This document shows positions 12,730-24,080 of a DNA stretch of 33,648 nt, piece by piece. Numbering within the stretch: position 1 is the first letter of the stretch; every line of letters begins with the position of its first letter. This stretch comes from Pelargonium cotyledonis. Its lineage: Eukaryota; Streptophyta; Magnoliopsida; Geraniales; Geraniaceae. The DNA lies in assembly GCA_036897625.1 (NCBI GenBank), contig JAYMTA010000248.1, forward strand, positions 1-33,648, given 5' to 3'. The position numbers were made by a program, and so were the translations under genes. Under the pieces are notes generated by a model. It did no database searches, had not been told where the DNA came from, and worked only from the letters and a program-made list of their open reading frames with translations.

Positions 12730-12811
12730 CGTCGCCTGAGAGATTCGAACTCTCGCGGGGAAACCCCATGTACTTAGCAGGCACACGCCTTAACCACTCG
12801 GCCAAAGCGAC
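12730..12811 (-). tRNA. tRNA-Ser (anticodon GCU)
   Basis: 82 nt including discriminator G. Acceptor stem GTCGCTT pairs with AGGCGAC (one G-T pair). The D arm carries GCC/GGC with GTGGTTAA in the loop. Anticodon stem TGTGC/GTACA encloses loop CTGCTAA, giving anticodon GCU for AGC/AGU serine codons. The long variable arm GGGG-TTT-CCCC is the mark of class II tRNA-Ser. T arm GAGAG-TTCGAAT-CTCTC also contains the internal B box. No intron. CAA motifs lie just upstream, as is common for plant tRNA genes. Confidence 0.97.
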
Positions 12812-13164
12812 TTGTTGTTTTATGATGATTTGTTTAAATACTAATTAAATATTTATTCTCAGCTGAATGTCATGGATATTAATCATGCCTATTTGGATAC
12901 AGACCCATGGTACTCAAAGTCCGACACAACTAATTCCAATCGAGATCGAACTAAATCAGATAAATTTGCATATTATACACTATAAATGGAATGCTATTCG
13001 ATCCGATTCAAACTTCTTTCGAATTAGATTCAGGTTGCTCTTTGTTAGTCTGAACAAATTCAATATGAATCTCGAATTGACACCTCTTTCAGACAAGGAG
13101 TGAAGTCAAAAATATCTATGAATGCGGTGCAGATAGAACAAACAAGCCCACGGTCAGTTCCAAA
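12812..13164. other. Spacer between tRNA-Ser and a MITE
   Basis: AT-rich sequence with no conserved reading frame or recognisable element, apart from probable upstream promoter context of the tRNA gene at its left end. Confidence 0.4.
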
Positions 13165-13349
13165 TAGAGGTGACAATTTTGTGATTTATATCAAATTTGA
13201 ATCAGGTTTAATTTAATCGATTTTTGGGTCTTAAATCAGGTTGGAATTCCAAATTTAAGTTTAAAATTGGAATAAATCTGGTCCGACTCGAAAGTTGGTG
13301 GGATCAAATTTCAAGTGCCTGCATATTCGGGTTCAAGGTACCGTCTCTA
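13165..13349. mobile_element. hAT-like MITE, copy 1
   Basis: Left end reads TAGAGGTGACAATTT; the right end, reverse-complemented, begins TAGAGACGG. Such 'YAGRGNTGNCAA' termini are typical of non-autonomous hAT elements. The interior is rich in 'aatttga / gggttcaa / ggtttaattt' wording common in these elements. A second element at 26684-26841 begins with almost the same 15 bases. The flanking 8-bp duplication is not clear (GTTCCAAA against GTCCTTGA), so the insertion is old or the ends are slightly misplaced. Confidence 0.45.
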
Positions 13350-13986
13350 GTCCTTGATACTATCTCTTACTAATAGTAGTATTCTATTTTTGTACTGTCA
13401 CACTGCACTTACTATTCTTTTGTCCTACTGAAATTTGAAAAATCCATTGATGATGCATCAACAGGAAAAGAGCCATCCAACCAAGTACAACATGTGGAAA
13501 CTGGGAAGGAATATGCGGAATTCCAATGTTTGACAAACTTGCTTTCCACTCAATTCACACAGCTTTACAATTTACATGTATAAGCCCAAAACAAAGAAAA
13601 ATAAATTCAGTATAAAAATAGTAGACAATATATATATTTCCTATCATTTACTGTTTGTTCAAGATATATTTACTTGGATTGAGGATAATCTTCAGCCTGT
13701 ATCATGTAGATATCATCTGAGACTGAGAGGTGAGTAAAAGAATGAATCCGGTAGTGCAAGGCTGTGCCTTCCTTTAAATTGCCTCCAAAAGTTGCACCAA
13801 CTTCTTCCCTCGGTTATCAGAAAGCACAAGAAAAAGGAAAGGAGAGGAAAATGCTTGATCACGTAGAGATGCAAAAGGAGCAAGAGAAATATGAGCATTT
13901 TCCTTTCATTTCCTTCGTTCTTTCTTAGAATCCTACCCGGCGGACCTTAATGATTGAAAAAAGGATTAGTTTTCTTGAGTTCAGAC
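13350..13986. other. Spacer and probable 3' flank of the NPH3-family gene
   Basis: Leads to the stop codon of the NPH3-family gene at 13987. The part from about 13600 is probably its 3' UTR. No other feature seen. Confidence 0.4.
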
Positions 13987-16900
13987 TCAAAACAAAGAGA
14001 AACTTTTCCGGTGCCTGGAATGATGGGAAGACCGTGCATGTTCAACTGATACCCTTGGAATTTGTCCATTGCTTGAAACGGCATTTGCTTCGGCATCTGA
14101 TGATCGGAGCAGAAGTTTGCACCCAAATTTCTTAGCAACTCTGCGGGGAGAATTAAGGGAACTTTGTGATTTACTTACTCTTCTCATCTCTTCCTTAATC
14201 TTGCTGAATTCTTCTTCGAGTTCAACAACTCTAGACCTCATATTCTCCATATCTACCCTTAAAACCTGGTTTTCACGTACCACTGTCACCCACCCATCTC
14301 TCCGTACAATTTGGCCTGCAAAGTCGCTTCGGTTGGCCACAGGACCTGCAGGGACATTTTCAGTGTCCAAGACATTGAGACAGCCAGCAAGTGCTTTCCT
14401 CAAATGCATTTGCTCAAAAAACAGGACTTGAAGAACAACTCTCAGTGGTAACCTATCATTTTGGGATGCATGGGCACAGGCATCAATGGAGAGCCTCTGG
14501 TAATCAATGACGTTGCAAAGATCTTCCTTCTCCTTATCAGAAAGCCAAGGGTGTGCCTGCACAATGCCATTAGTAATTGAATGTTTTTGAAACCTACAAG
14601 AAGCTTTTATTTTGATGGGTTGTTTGATGTAATCATACCTTGAAATATATATCCAAAGCTCTGTAAAGTCCATCATGCAAAGCTCTCGATGATTCGGGCA
14701 GGGCCACAGCAAGAGAACGTATCTTTCCTGGTTTCAAATGTACATCAGAAGCAATCTCTGCAATATAGTTGTCAACCAACTTTGCAACTTTTCTTAATAG
14801 TCCAGATGATGGCGATGTACCCAGGTCGCATGATTGTGGAGAAAATGTTGTTATGCTTGATTCAGAGGAGACAAAATGATGAATGATCCGTTCAACACAG
14901 TCTGTGTCATACAAAGAATCAGAATCTGAGTACGAAGGAATTAGCAGACCATCTAGGGTTGCCAGTTCCAGTTGCATCCCTATTCTTTTCTCCAGACAGT
15001 CCTTGCATGTTTGATTAACATCCAATATTAACGCAACACGAAGAAGTCCTAGCAAGAAACGACAAAAGGATTTCCCCTTCTTTTTAGGAAGAAGATTTTC
15101 TATGGTTTCCAATAAGACTTTCTGATTAACAGCAGCAGGTGTCAAGCTCAAACTTGCAACTGATCTAGTTTTACCACTTTGTCCAACCTTCCATCGGCTC
15201 AAACCTGGCAGGTACTTCCTAGCATAGTACATCACAGCACCAGCTAGATTTTCAGGCCGAATACCTTTTGCTTCCATTGTCTTAATAAGTTTCTCAAACA
15301 AACCTACACTAAGATATGAGATGTCTTCAAACCACCAGTCAGATTCTATGCTTCGCATCCGCGCTCCTGTGTTTATTCCATTCCAGAGTATGCTTCCACC
15401 GGGACTCTGTAAACTTCCATACATCATCATGGGCCATCCAAATAAACTAGGATCCGTGCAAACCATCATAGACAAAGCATTCAAACATTTGCCAATTATC
15501 TGAAGCTTTTCAGCTCTTGGCATAACAGGCTCAGAATTTTGTAGTGCAAGAATACACTCTTTCCAGTTGCACAGTGTATTCTTATGAAAGAAACTCTCCG
15601 ACTTAGAGAGTAAGTTGCCTTCTCCGTACTCATCTGTCATTTCAAGGTAATCTGCGGCACAGTGCACCATTACTATGTTTCTCGACGTCAATTCCAACCG
15701 GACACCATAGCAGAATTTAGCTATGATCAAGAAAATGTCAGGGCCACCAGGGAATCCATCCAGCACTGCAGTGAATATCTTCTGATTGGTACTTCGCAAT
15801 TCTTCATATAGCCGTGCAACCTTTCCACATTTTGATATGAGAGGAAACTGGAGATGAAGCAACAATTAAAGTATGGTCTTATACACTGAAAACATCCAAA
15901 GATGAGCGAACTTAAAAACTCTATGCACCAACTATATAATAGAAGACCCATTAACTGGAGACAATAATATTAAAGAACACGCATGCAGAAGTATCAAAAC
16001 AACGAATGAAGCTATTACATGTAACCACTTACATCACCAGAAAAGATTAGAAATGGATGTTTATGACTAGAGAGGATACTGTGAAGCAATGTGCATACTG
16101 CATATGATAAGGCACCGCATAGCAGGGCACATCAAGAAAGTCATCTATGCATTGATAAAGCAAGGGATAAGTAGTGAGGTCATAGTGGTTAATCTAGTCT
16201 CCTTTCCATATTTAAATTTTTGTTTCCACTATAGACATGTATTATACTTGGCTAATCATAGGGCGGGCCATTAACCCGATGCAGCACTTCAAATATTAAT
16301 CTGGTTTCAAGGTGGGTATGGAGATCAAAAAACATGCAAGGGGGGTTCTGGACAAAAGTATGCAAGGGAAAGGCCTCATCAAAGAGCCATAACATCACTC
16401 ATGGGGAGAGGTGAGGAGCTTTAACTGTGACTAAGCCTCGAATGGGATTAGTCTGGGTGTGGTAAAACGGCTTAAAGGTACCAACCGCCAATGATGCGGG
16501 CCCTCTCGGGATACCCATGGTTAAATACCTAAAAAGAAGACCCAAAACATCACAATACAGGGAACTGACAGTGACTGAATTTATAAGGTGAAAATAAAAC
16601 CTGTGATCACAATTTTCTTTCACTAAATGAATATTTCTTTAAAGAAGTGGAGCCTTACATGTAAACTAGGTGAGGTAAAATCAATCTGGTTCCTTGGCAA
16701 GTGAACAATTGCAGAACCAAAAGTAACTAAGATATGCATCACAGTAGAAATTGACAAAGCATTACAGAACTCCCAGCTCAACCCAATTGGCTCACTTTTT
16801 CAAGTAGAAACAAAATACGATCAAATCTCACTAATGGTTCTAGTTTCAAATCTTTCCAAAGCAAATAGAGATCTCGTAGTGATCGTATTAGCACATTTGT

Positions 16901-17370
16901 CTATTTTCAAACTGAAACTTTTCATACCTTGTGAAGATGGAAGCTTACACCATCCACAATAACAGTAATATCACTTGGAAGCCCACCATTGCAGAACCTG
17001 TCTTACCCATAAAAGAATTACATAACAATTCAAACATTTCATCAAGCATAACAACACCAACTGACATTCTCATCAAAGCCTAGTTCTTTCACAAACACAA
17101 AGCCCCCAAATCCATCAGGAGCCCCAGAATTTGCATTGCAGTGATTACAAGATGAACACTACATTATTTCACCCACTAAAAGTATGCAAATTACAGATTA
17201 AAAAAAAAATCTAAACAAACACCACCCAAATTAAAGCAAAAACTTCCCAATATCCCCAAAAGCTAAAAATCCAAAATTGAGCCAAACCCAGAGGAGAGAA
17301 AGCAATACCAGTCACTGCCTTGGCGACGGAACGCAGAAACCTTCCCCGCTGCAGGAGGAGCCATGACCAT
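13987..17370 (-). CDS. BTB/POZ-NPH3 domain protein (At5g13600-like)
   Basis: NRL family member. These proteins are thought to act as substrate adaptors of CUL3 ubiquitin ligases and to work at or near the plasma membrane, for example in phototropin and auxin-transport signalling; the target of this one is unknown. Four exons: 17309-17370, 16928-16997, 14639-15847, 13987-14556; 636 aa, stop TGA. Residues about 26-115 form the BTB/POZ fold (LPSDITVIVDGVSFHLHKFP, then AKFCYGVRLELTS). The NPH3 domain starts at SDWWFEDISYLSVGLFEKLI (213-232) and includes YYARKYLPGL, GLYRALDIYFKAHPWLS and RLPLRVVLQVLFFEQMHLR (481-499). A coiled coil follows at about 537-575. The basic tail ends RHRKSFSLF. The phrase SPGGSILWNGINTGAR and an N-terminus of the type 'AFRRQGSDWFC' resemble the Arabidopsis At5g13600 subgroup from memory. 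ATG at 17370 was chosen; a second in-frame ATG lies at 17364. Confidence 0.93.
16300..16520 (-). mobile_element. Possible SINE-like insertion in the NPH3-gene intron 2
   Basis: A GC-richer island inside an AT-rich 1,080-nt intron. On the minus strand a possible Pol III A box (TTGGCGGTTGG, near 16485-16495) is followed about 45 nt later by a B-box-like CATTCGAGGC (near 16434-16443). I did not find a clear poly-A tail or target-site duplication, so this is only a candidate. Confidence 0.3.
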
Positions 17371-17928
17371 GAGTGAAGGAAGGAAACAAGACTCTCAGTC
17401 AGAGACACACACCACAACCTTTTTTTCTTCAACAAGCCAACTTCAATTGGAGGCATATAAATTTGCTTTCTCAGGAGGCAAAGATACAATCATTGATTCC
17501 TCATCAACACCAACAACAAATGACACGAAAAAAAAAAAGGCTACCCAGAGAAAGAGAGAGAGAGAAGCGAGTCCACTGAGTCAATAGCGATCGTGTGGGC
17601 AAGAGTGGGCCTTTACAGCTAGGAAAACTATAGTGTGTGCTCATCAAAAGGCGAACTCCATGTCCACTCCTCACGTCACCAACCCCCCCATGGACCATAC
17701 CATTAAAAAATTGAAAGCGAGCATATGAGAACCGACCAGAGAGAATAATTAGTTAAATAGTGAAGCAAAAATGGAGTTGGAAATGAGGATTTGAGGAAGA
17801 AAACGTCAGGGGCAAGGCTAATAATGGTGAATTGGAGAGGGAAAAAATTTGGAAATTATGTTTGTCTGGTGCTTTTTGTCGAACACCTTGCCTGCAATCA
17901 TAATGAAGACGCGTGGCACAGAGGCTCC

Positions 17929-17931
<3 letters not shown>

Positions 17932-17960
<29 letters not shown>
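17932..17960. repeat. (AG)n microsatellite
   Basis: 29 nt of uninterrupted AG dinucleotide, about 560 bp upstream of the NPH3-family start codon. GAGA/CT tracts near plant promoters can bind BBR/BPC-type proteins, but this is not shown here. Confidence 0.9.
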
Positions 17961-18430
17961 CGACGAAGAAGATAGAGACTAGAATGGGAAGAACCGCTCG
18001 AGGGCATTGAAGTTGGGGTGGGACCCACCGGCCCGGTCGTCGTCTCTCTACGTCTGTGTTTTGGGATCAACTGTGTTGTGTAGTGTGTACGGAGTATGTG
18101 AATCACCTAAACTCTCTTACACGCATCCTAGATTTGTGTAATTATCGTACATTCATTTCTACAACAAATTTAAGGTGATAGAGCCGGGTGAAAAATGCTA
18201 TTTGTCCTTAAAAAAAAATAATGTACAAAATAACGTAATAGTTTATGTGTAGTTTATGCGGCAAACATTTATTTTATATATTTTGTATTTAAAAAAAAGT
18301 TTAAATAATAAAAATTTGACGTACATAGTACCATCACTTTCTTATAAAATTCTGTCGCAGAGTACCCAGTTTATTAGACATGATGTACACGTGGCATATT
18401 ATGATTCAACCAACTTATCAATAAATTAAT

Positions 18431-18462
18431 TGATGTGTCATCTTTCATTATTTGACACATCA
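18431..18462. repeat. Perfect 10-bp inverted repeat
   Basis: TGATGTGTCA at 18431-18440 and its exact reverse complement TGACACATCA at 18453-18462, separated by 12 nt. It may be the centre or a remnant of a MITE; no terminal signature was found. Confidence 0.6.
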
Positions 18463-18764
18463 TTTTGTACAAAATTTGAGAGATATAAAACTACTCCATG
18501 AGTGAATTGTTTTTGTGGCGTGCAATAACATAAGCTTTTGCAAGTTGGAGTAAGCTATTACCAACAATAATATTGGTTAAGTATTGCTAGGGAAATTGAA
18601 CATATAAATAATAAACCCCAATATTGTGACACAACTTTGAATTTGCACATACTTTGAATTTGAATTTTGTATTTTGAATTTGGATCGAAAGGAATTAAAT
18701 TTTGGATTTTAGTGTAATATATGTTATTTTGTTCAATTCATTCAAATTTTTGTAAGAATTTTTA

Positions 18765-18940
18765 GATTTTTTCATTTTATCGTTTGAGATACCGACAAGG
18801 GTGTAGTTCTCACATTTTAACCCAAAAATCTCGCTCTCCCCTTTTAGCCCAAAATGTCTTCCCCCACCTGAAACAATGAGAATTGAACTCACGACATTCT
18901 ATATGAAAATGTGTGTCTTAACCATTGCGACATCGACATA
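18765..18940 (-). mobile_element. tRNA-derived SINE
   Basis: On the minus strand the head contains TGTCGCAATGGTTAAG (A-box-like, 18917-18932) and GAGTTCAATTCTC (B box, 18878-18890), spaced as in a tRNA. A non-tRNA body follows, ending with GTCGGTATCTCAAACG and an A-rich tail near 18765-18780. That order (A box, B box, unrelated body, A-rich end) is the usual plant SINE plan. The short open frame at 18695-18892 is incidental. Target-site duplications could not be fixed. Confidence 0.55.
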
Positions 18941-20399
18941 AAAAAAATTTGATTTGAAACAATTTTATTTTAAATTGGTATTAATATTTAATCGAAACAA
19001 TTTTGGAGAAGAAAAATAGTCTACATTGAATTGAGTACTAATTTAAGAAAACAAAATAGATAGTTGATAGACCAAATGAAACATTTTCCAACATAGATTG
19101 GAATCAATTAAAGATAATTGATGAACATTTTTTAAAGGTCAAACCTTGCACAATTTGTTGGACCATTATGGCAAAATATGTTGATGTTTTAACTCGAGTT
19201 ATTAGACTTTTGATATGTATTATGAGAATTAAATTGTTGATCTCATAAGAAATAACATGTTGTTAAGTGAAACTCCGAAACATGCGATCGAAAGTCAATA
19301 TTGAGTCGAGAACATAGAAATTAAGCAAAGAATAAATCTCATCCCCTTAAATAAAAGTGTATCTATACTTACAAACCATGAGCGGGACGTGTTGCTATGT
19401 GATGGGCAGCGGTGAGCTTGTGGGCTATGTACCGGGGCTTGTGGGCTATGTACCGGGTGTTCTCTTCGCAGGTATGCAACCATGTTTCCTTCTAATTATG
19501 TTTATCTCTCACATCATGCATCAATTCCACTCTAAACCAAAGTCAATTTTTTTTTATAGATAAAATTTGAGGGGTTGATTGGACTGGGGAGACCAAACTT
19601 TGGATTTTAGAGGGTGGAAATTCAGTTTATTCTATTCTTATTTTGATCTAAATTTATCCATGAAGTTTGATTACTGTCATGTCATCAATGTCGATGGCAC
19701 ATAACACATCATATAAATTAAATGACAAAAATGAATATGAGCTGAGTTATTTGTTTAGTCTAATCCAAACTAAAAAAGTGGAGACAACACATTAAATTTC
19801 ACCTATACTTTAGTGGGATTCGGGCGACCAAATTTTTTAATGCAACGTTAATCACCTATTTATGTTTCCAGATGGTCGTCATTTTATTAATGTCTTATCC
19901 TAAGCAACACAAATGGCGATTAAGTTCAATTGAGCAAAACAGAAAGCAGATGTTCCTCCTTAGTTTTAGGCGGCCTTAGGCGTGTGACTAGTGAGGGTGC
20001 TTACGCCACAAACAACTGTGGTTTTCGATTTCAAATATCATACGGAACAAATAGCAAATGGCGAAAAATCATATGGAACTCCAAACATTAAAAAAACACA
20101 AGCTTAGCCTTAGGAAGAGGAATTGGGAGAAAGAAACAGAAAACAGCTTTCCTTGTATAATGTTGCTGTCCAAGCTCTAGTAACAAATTACACTTAAACT
20201 TCTTTGTTTTATATATGTAGAATCTAATGTCTTCTCCATATGGATTATCCAAAACACAAATTCCTGAGCTATATCTGAGAGACTACAGACACCGGAAACA
20301 CAAAAAGAATGTAGTGTATATGAGAATCATCCATTAATGAAATATTTAAGACTTCCCTCGAAAAGAATTGGCACACCCAATTGAGAGATACCGTATTTC
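18941..20399. other. Spacer and 3' flank of the UDP-apiose/xylose synthase gene
   Basis: AT-rich. About 20100-20399 is probably the 3' UTR of the synthase gene. A two-copy 21-bp tandem repeat lies at 19417-19458. Around 19945-20060 there is a weak SINE-like patch (see rejected items). No conserved reading frame was found. Confidence 0.4.
19417..19458. repeat. Two-copy 21-bp tandem repeat
   Basis: CTTGTGGGCTATGTACCGGG followed by G at 19417-19437 is repeated at 19438-19458 with only the last base changed. A unit of 21 bp keeps the reading frame, but the surrounding open frames (19295-19563, both strands) show no protein family features. Confidence 0.85.
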
Positions 20400-23300
20400 T
20401 CAGCCGGTTGCTGGTTTAGCCATGGCCTTCTTTATAGCCTCTGCATAGGTCCTGTGCTGGTAAGTGAGGGTTGATTCCAGCAGATCCCAGAGCGATGTGT
20501 TCGGGTTCCAACCTGGTATGCACACAAAGCCCCACTTGTCAGAGTGATGAATGATAGTTATCATGCGAGAAAACATCAAATGTCAAAGAGGGACAAAATA
20601 CAGTACCGAGTTGTTTGTTGATGATGGTCATGTCGGGAATCCTCTTATCACTATCATCGTACCCTTCACCGTAAAATTCCTTCGAGCTTACGTCGATTGT
20701 AGGCTTCTCCAAAGAAGGTTCTCCACTTACCTTTGCATAAACCTGTAGAGTGAAAGAAAAATGAGATTGTGGCAGGGCGGTGATGAATGAATGCACACCG
20801 TGAAATATATTTGCTTACCTGAGTCATTATCTCGGCAAGCTGCCTGACAGTAACTTCGTTGTTAGGATTGCCAACATTGAAAATGTGACCATTGGCTCTG
20901 GCAGGATTTTCCTGATGAAAAGAACACACCACTCAGATACTTCTTTCCTTTAAGAAAATTATAAAACCAGAGCAATAGGTGTGATCATAATTGAAACGCA
21001 CAATCATTAGCAGAACAGCTTCAATAGCATCCTTGATATAAACAAATGTTCTCTGGGACTCGCCACCGTCCACAAGCTTGAGAGGTTCACCTCGTAGGAG
21101 ACCCTGAGGACAAACAATGAAAAGATTAATGTCACTGGAAAAAGAAAGAGAATCAAAACAGTATATAATACTTCAAAGTTATGTTTGGGCTCACATTGCT
21201 GAAGCATGCCAAAACCCTTGGAACACCCTCACTGGGACCATCAATGCCAGGGATAAAATCCATTCTGGGTCCAATCCAGTTGAATGGTCTCACAATGGTG
21301 AATTCTAGACCATTCTCCGCACCCTCGGCTGTAATCCAAGTAGTTGATTCAAAAACAAGTTAGCATGATATGTCGAGGTAACTTAAAAAACAACCAGATT
21401 AACAGAAAAGATAGGCACCATAAATCAGCCTCTCAATCAATTGCTTTGCACAGGCATAGGACCATCTCTGCTTCTCAATCGAACCAAAAATGCAGGGGGA
21501 CGTATCTTCTTTTAGGACAAAGTAAGCAGGATCCTATCACAACATAGTACATAAAACACAATCAGTCACTAAAAGGGAGGAAACCAAATAAACTGCATCT
21601 AAACACAATTTTCTTGAGCTTCTAGTCTTTCCTAACCAAATTTTGCTAATGCAGACTGTCTAGTAACATAAATGGAGTAAGTGCTATTCAATATCTTAAT
21701 AACCAAAGACAATAAATTAGGAGGCTCGAGTGGGTAATATAAACTCACTATTATACTTCCAATTGATTAACACACATTCTATATGCATAACAATTAACTT
21801 ATATAGTTATATTCATTAATATCGCCTAATAAAATATATCTTTACTACCAAATTGGAATCCACAGAATGTTTTGTATGGTTGAACTAAGATGAGGCTATA
21901 ACTTTGAACAGAAACATCAATCTTACTAGTAACGCATACATATAATGATCCAACCCAAATAGATCATCCCACATAAGAACCAAAAATATTAAATATAATG
22001 CAAGAATCATGTTATTGTCTTGGAAGAAAAGTTGATAGTAAATGGGATCTTTACTCGTGCTAATAGGATGCAACACTCAAAACCCTCGGATTTGAGCATA
22101 GCAAGTAAACCATCTTGTCCTACCAGCTGGAAATTAGGTAGTATGTGCATTATGAATTTATCCTAATAACAATATGCAGTTTACAAAACATACAAATTTT
22201 CCAACTAAATACCATCTTATGAAGTTGACACCTAGTTACTGTAACTTCACATATGCTCTCCATAATTGAATAGTTTTCCAATGTCCCCATTCTAAAAAAA
22301 GAAGCTTCCATAGGTGTATGGTCACAAGCAGCAGTGATGGAACACTACTAGCTTCAACACATACCTGAAAACCATACACAGCTTACAACCATCTCAATGC
22401 CCTCAAACTAAAATATTAGTTTTAGTTAACTCCACAAAAGCCTATCAGAAATCTGAGCTTAACAACTTCATCAAGATCCCAGATTTTTTACCAATAACTT
22501 CTAAGGACAGCCAGCACATTACTTTACCACATTAAGTATATTCAAGTGATTTAATAGGAGGTTCATTAACACATTACTGCCACCATAGACCAAAACCAAA
22601 CTGCGTAAAGTGTATAACATGAGACAACCACTATTTTATCTATGAAACACTACAAACAACTATTATGCATGATCAACAGATCCTTCCTACAACTCAACTT
22701 GCCAACTAATCCAGCAGAATGCTTAATCACAAAACTCCAATTAATGTACATCCATATCTTCAATTCAAAATACAACAGGCTGATGTGGAGAAGTTAAGTA
22801 CTTGGTAGTAAAATATACCCACGAATGCTTCAACTGTGTGTATCATTTATTACTTGCATACTAATATATTAGTAAGTACAATCACAATTGAACACCAAGT
22901 CATAATTTCACAACCGATACTGAATATGTCTATGTCTGCGTATTAAATCACAATTCTTGACCTTACTGGGACCTAGACCAAGTAGAATATTTCCACCGAC
23001 GTATTGTATTTCATGTTATGAACATTGATCTAGCTACTCAAATACACATAAATGCAACATCAGAAACTGACAAAAATACTCCCTCCATCCCAAAATGAGT
23101 GTATTGTTTCTATTTTTTGTAAAAATTAATAATTATAAGATAATTTAGTGTGTTTCCAATATATCCATTACTTTCTCCACCTACAGCCCCATATGGATCC
23201 ATGTGCAGATTTGACCACGTGCATAAGTGATAAGTGTAATATGAGAAAGAACAATAATATAATAGCATAAAAATAGAAACAAGACACTACTTTGGGAAAA

Positions 23301-24080
23301 AAAATTGGGATGGAGGGAGTAGCAGAGAAGATACCGATCTAAAATGAAAATGCAGATCGTACGACAATTTAATCCAAAGAAAGCGAAAGCTCACCTGACG
23401 AAGAGGTGAATCTTTAGGAAGATAGCTTCCAATAGTCTTTCCATAGACTTCACAAGTAGAGAAGTGAATGAGACGCTTGTTGTTTTCCGAACAGTACTTC
23501 ACCTGAAAAGCACGTCAAAAACAACAATCATCAACCCCAATCAATTCAATCATTATCCAAATCTATGACATGAAAATAGGCCAAATCACGCCAATTGCTT
23601 CCAGAAGTGCTTACCACTGGGAGCGCATCGATGAAGTTGCTGTAAATGGTGTCGAGCGGGCGCGTGTTGTAGTCTGCCGGGGTGCAGATCGCCGCCAGAT
23701 TTACCGTCTGCACGGCCAAAACCACCGCAATTAAGCGCCAAATCCAACAGTACACGAAACACAAACATATACACAAATTTAAACAATGAGGGATGAGGAG
23801 GCAGTACCAGATCTGACATCTTGATGAGGCCTTCGAGGCGTGAATCGTTCTTGATGTTGAGGCGGTGGAACTGGATGCGATCGGCCCACTGGTTGGTGGC
23901 AGGCTCCAGAAGGTGCTTGATCTTGTCATTGTACACATCGAGGGCCAGGACCTTGTGCGGCGTCTCCGTCAGGATCTTGTCGCAGAGGTGGGATCCGATG
24001 AAGCCTCCGGCGCCGATCATGCAGATCGTCATCGCCTTTATCGGCTTGCCGTCGAGATCTACTCCCGCCGCCGCGGCCAT
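20400..24080 (-). CDS. AXS: UDP-D-apiose/UDP-D-xylose synthase
   Basis: Cytosolic NAD-dependent short-chain dehydrogenase-type enzyme that decarboxylates UDP-glucuronate and gives UDP-apiose plus UDP-xylose. UDP-apiose feeds rhamnogalacturonan II, apiogalacturonan and apiosylated flavonoids. Nine exons: 23808-24080, 23615-23707, 23395-23502, 21419-21533, 21195-21328, 21002-21103, 20819-20911, 20607-20742, 20400-20512; 388 aa, one residue shorter than the 389 I recall for Arabidopsis AXS. The Rossmann motif GAGGFIG is at 23-29. Cys99, Cys139, Glu140, Tyr184 and Lys188 (STCEVYG and YACAK) fit the catalytic residues known from AXS1, where numbering is one higher. VRPFNWIGPRMDFIPG and GHIFNVGNPNNEVTVRQLAE are highly typical. 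All junctions keep frame; the gene looks intact. Intron 3 (21534-23394) is unusually long and carries a MITE. Confidence 0.97.
21534..23394 (-). other. Long intron 3 of AXS (1,861 nt)
   Basis: Phase-0 intron between the exon ending SPLRQ and the exon starting DPAYFVLKED. A 241-bp Stowaway-type MITE near its 5' end accounts for part of the length. The remainder (21540-23070) is AT-rich without a recognised element. Confidence 0.85.
23079..23319. mobile_element. Stowaway-type (Tc1/mariner) MITE in AXS intron 3
   Basis: Left end CTCCCTCCATCCCAAAATGA; the right end is the inverse, GGGATGGAGGGAG. The inverted similarity continues inward (TGTTTCTATTTTT on one side, AAAAATAGAAACA on the other). The element is bordered on both sides by TA (23077-23078 and 23320-23321), the target duplication of Stowaway elements. 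241 bp, no coding capacity. Near-perfect ends suggest a fairly recent insertion. Confidence 0.92.

Larger units (their letters stand above)
17371..18764. promoter_or_regulatory. 5' flank of the NPH3-family gene and spacer
   Basis: Immediate upstream sequence (17371-17700) is CT-rich on the minus strand, including a GA/CT run at about 17549-17570, as in many plant 5' UTRs. The (AG)n microsatellite at 17932-17960 lies about 560 bp upstream of the ATG. Past 18100 the sequence is AT-rich, with a perfect inverted repeat at 18431-18462 and no conserved reading frame. Confidence 0.4.

Noticed and set aside
14069-14431. Plus-strand open frame of 120 codons
   Set aside because: Antisense of the last exon of the NPH3-family gene; no family resemblance.
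16399-16623. Minus-strand open frame MGIPRGPASLAVGTFKPFYH and following
   Set aside because: Falls in a SINE-like patch inside an intron; no homologous family known to me and no splice-consistent link to the host gene.
18695-18892. Minus-strand open frame of 65 codons
   Set aside because: Lies inside a tRNA-derived SINE; not protein-like.
19945-20060. Possible SINE (GTGTGACTAGTGAGG, then GGTTTTCGATTTC)
   Set aside because: The B-box match needs gaps, and no tail or target duplication is visible.
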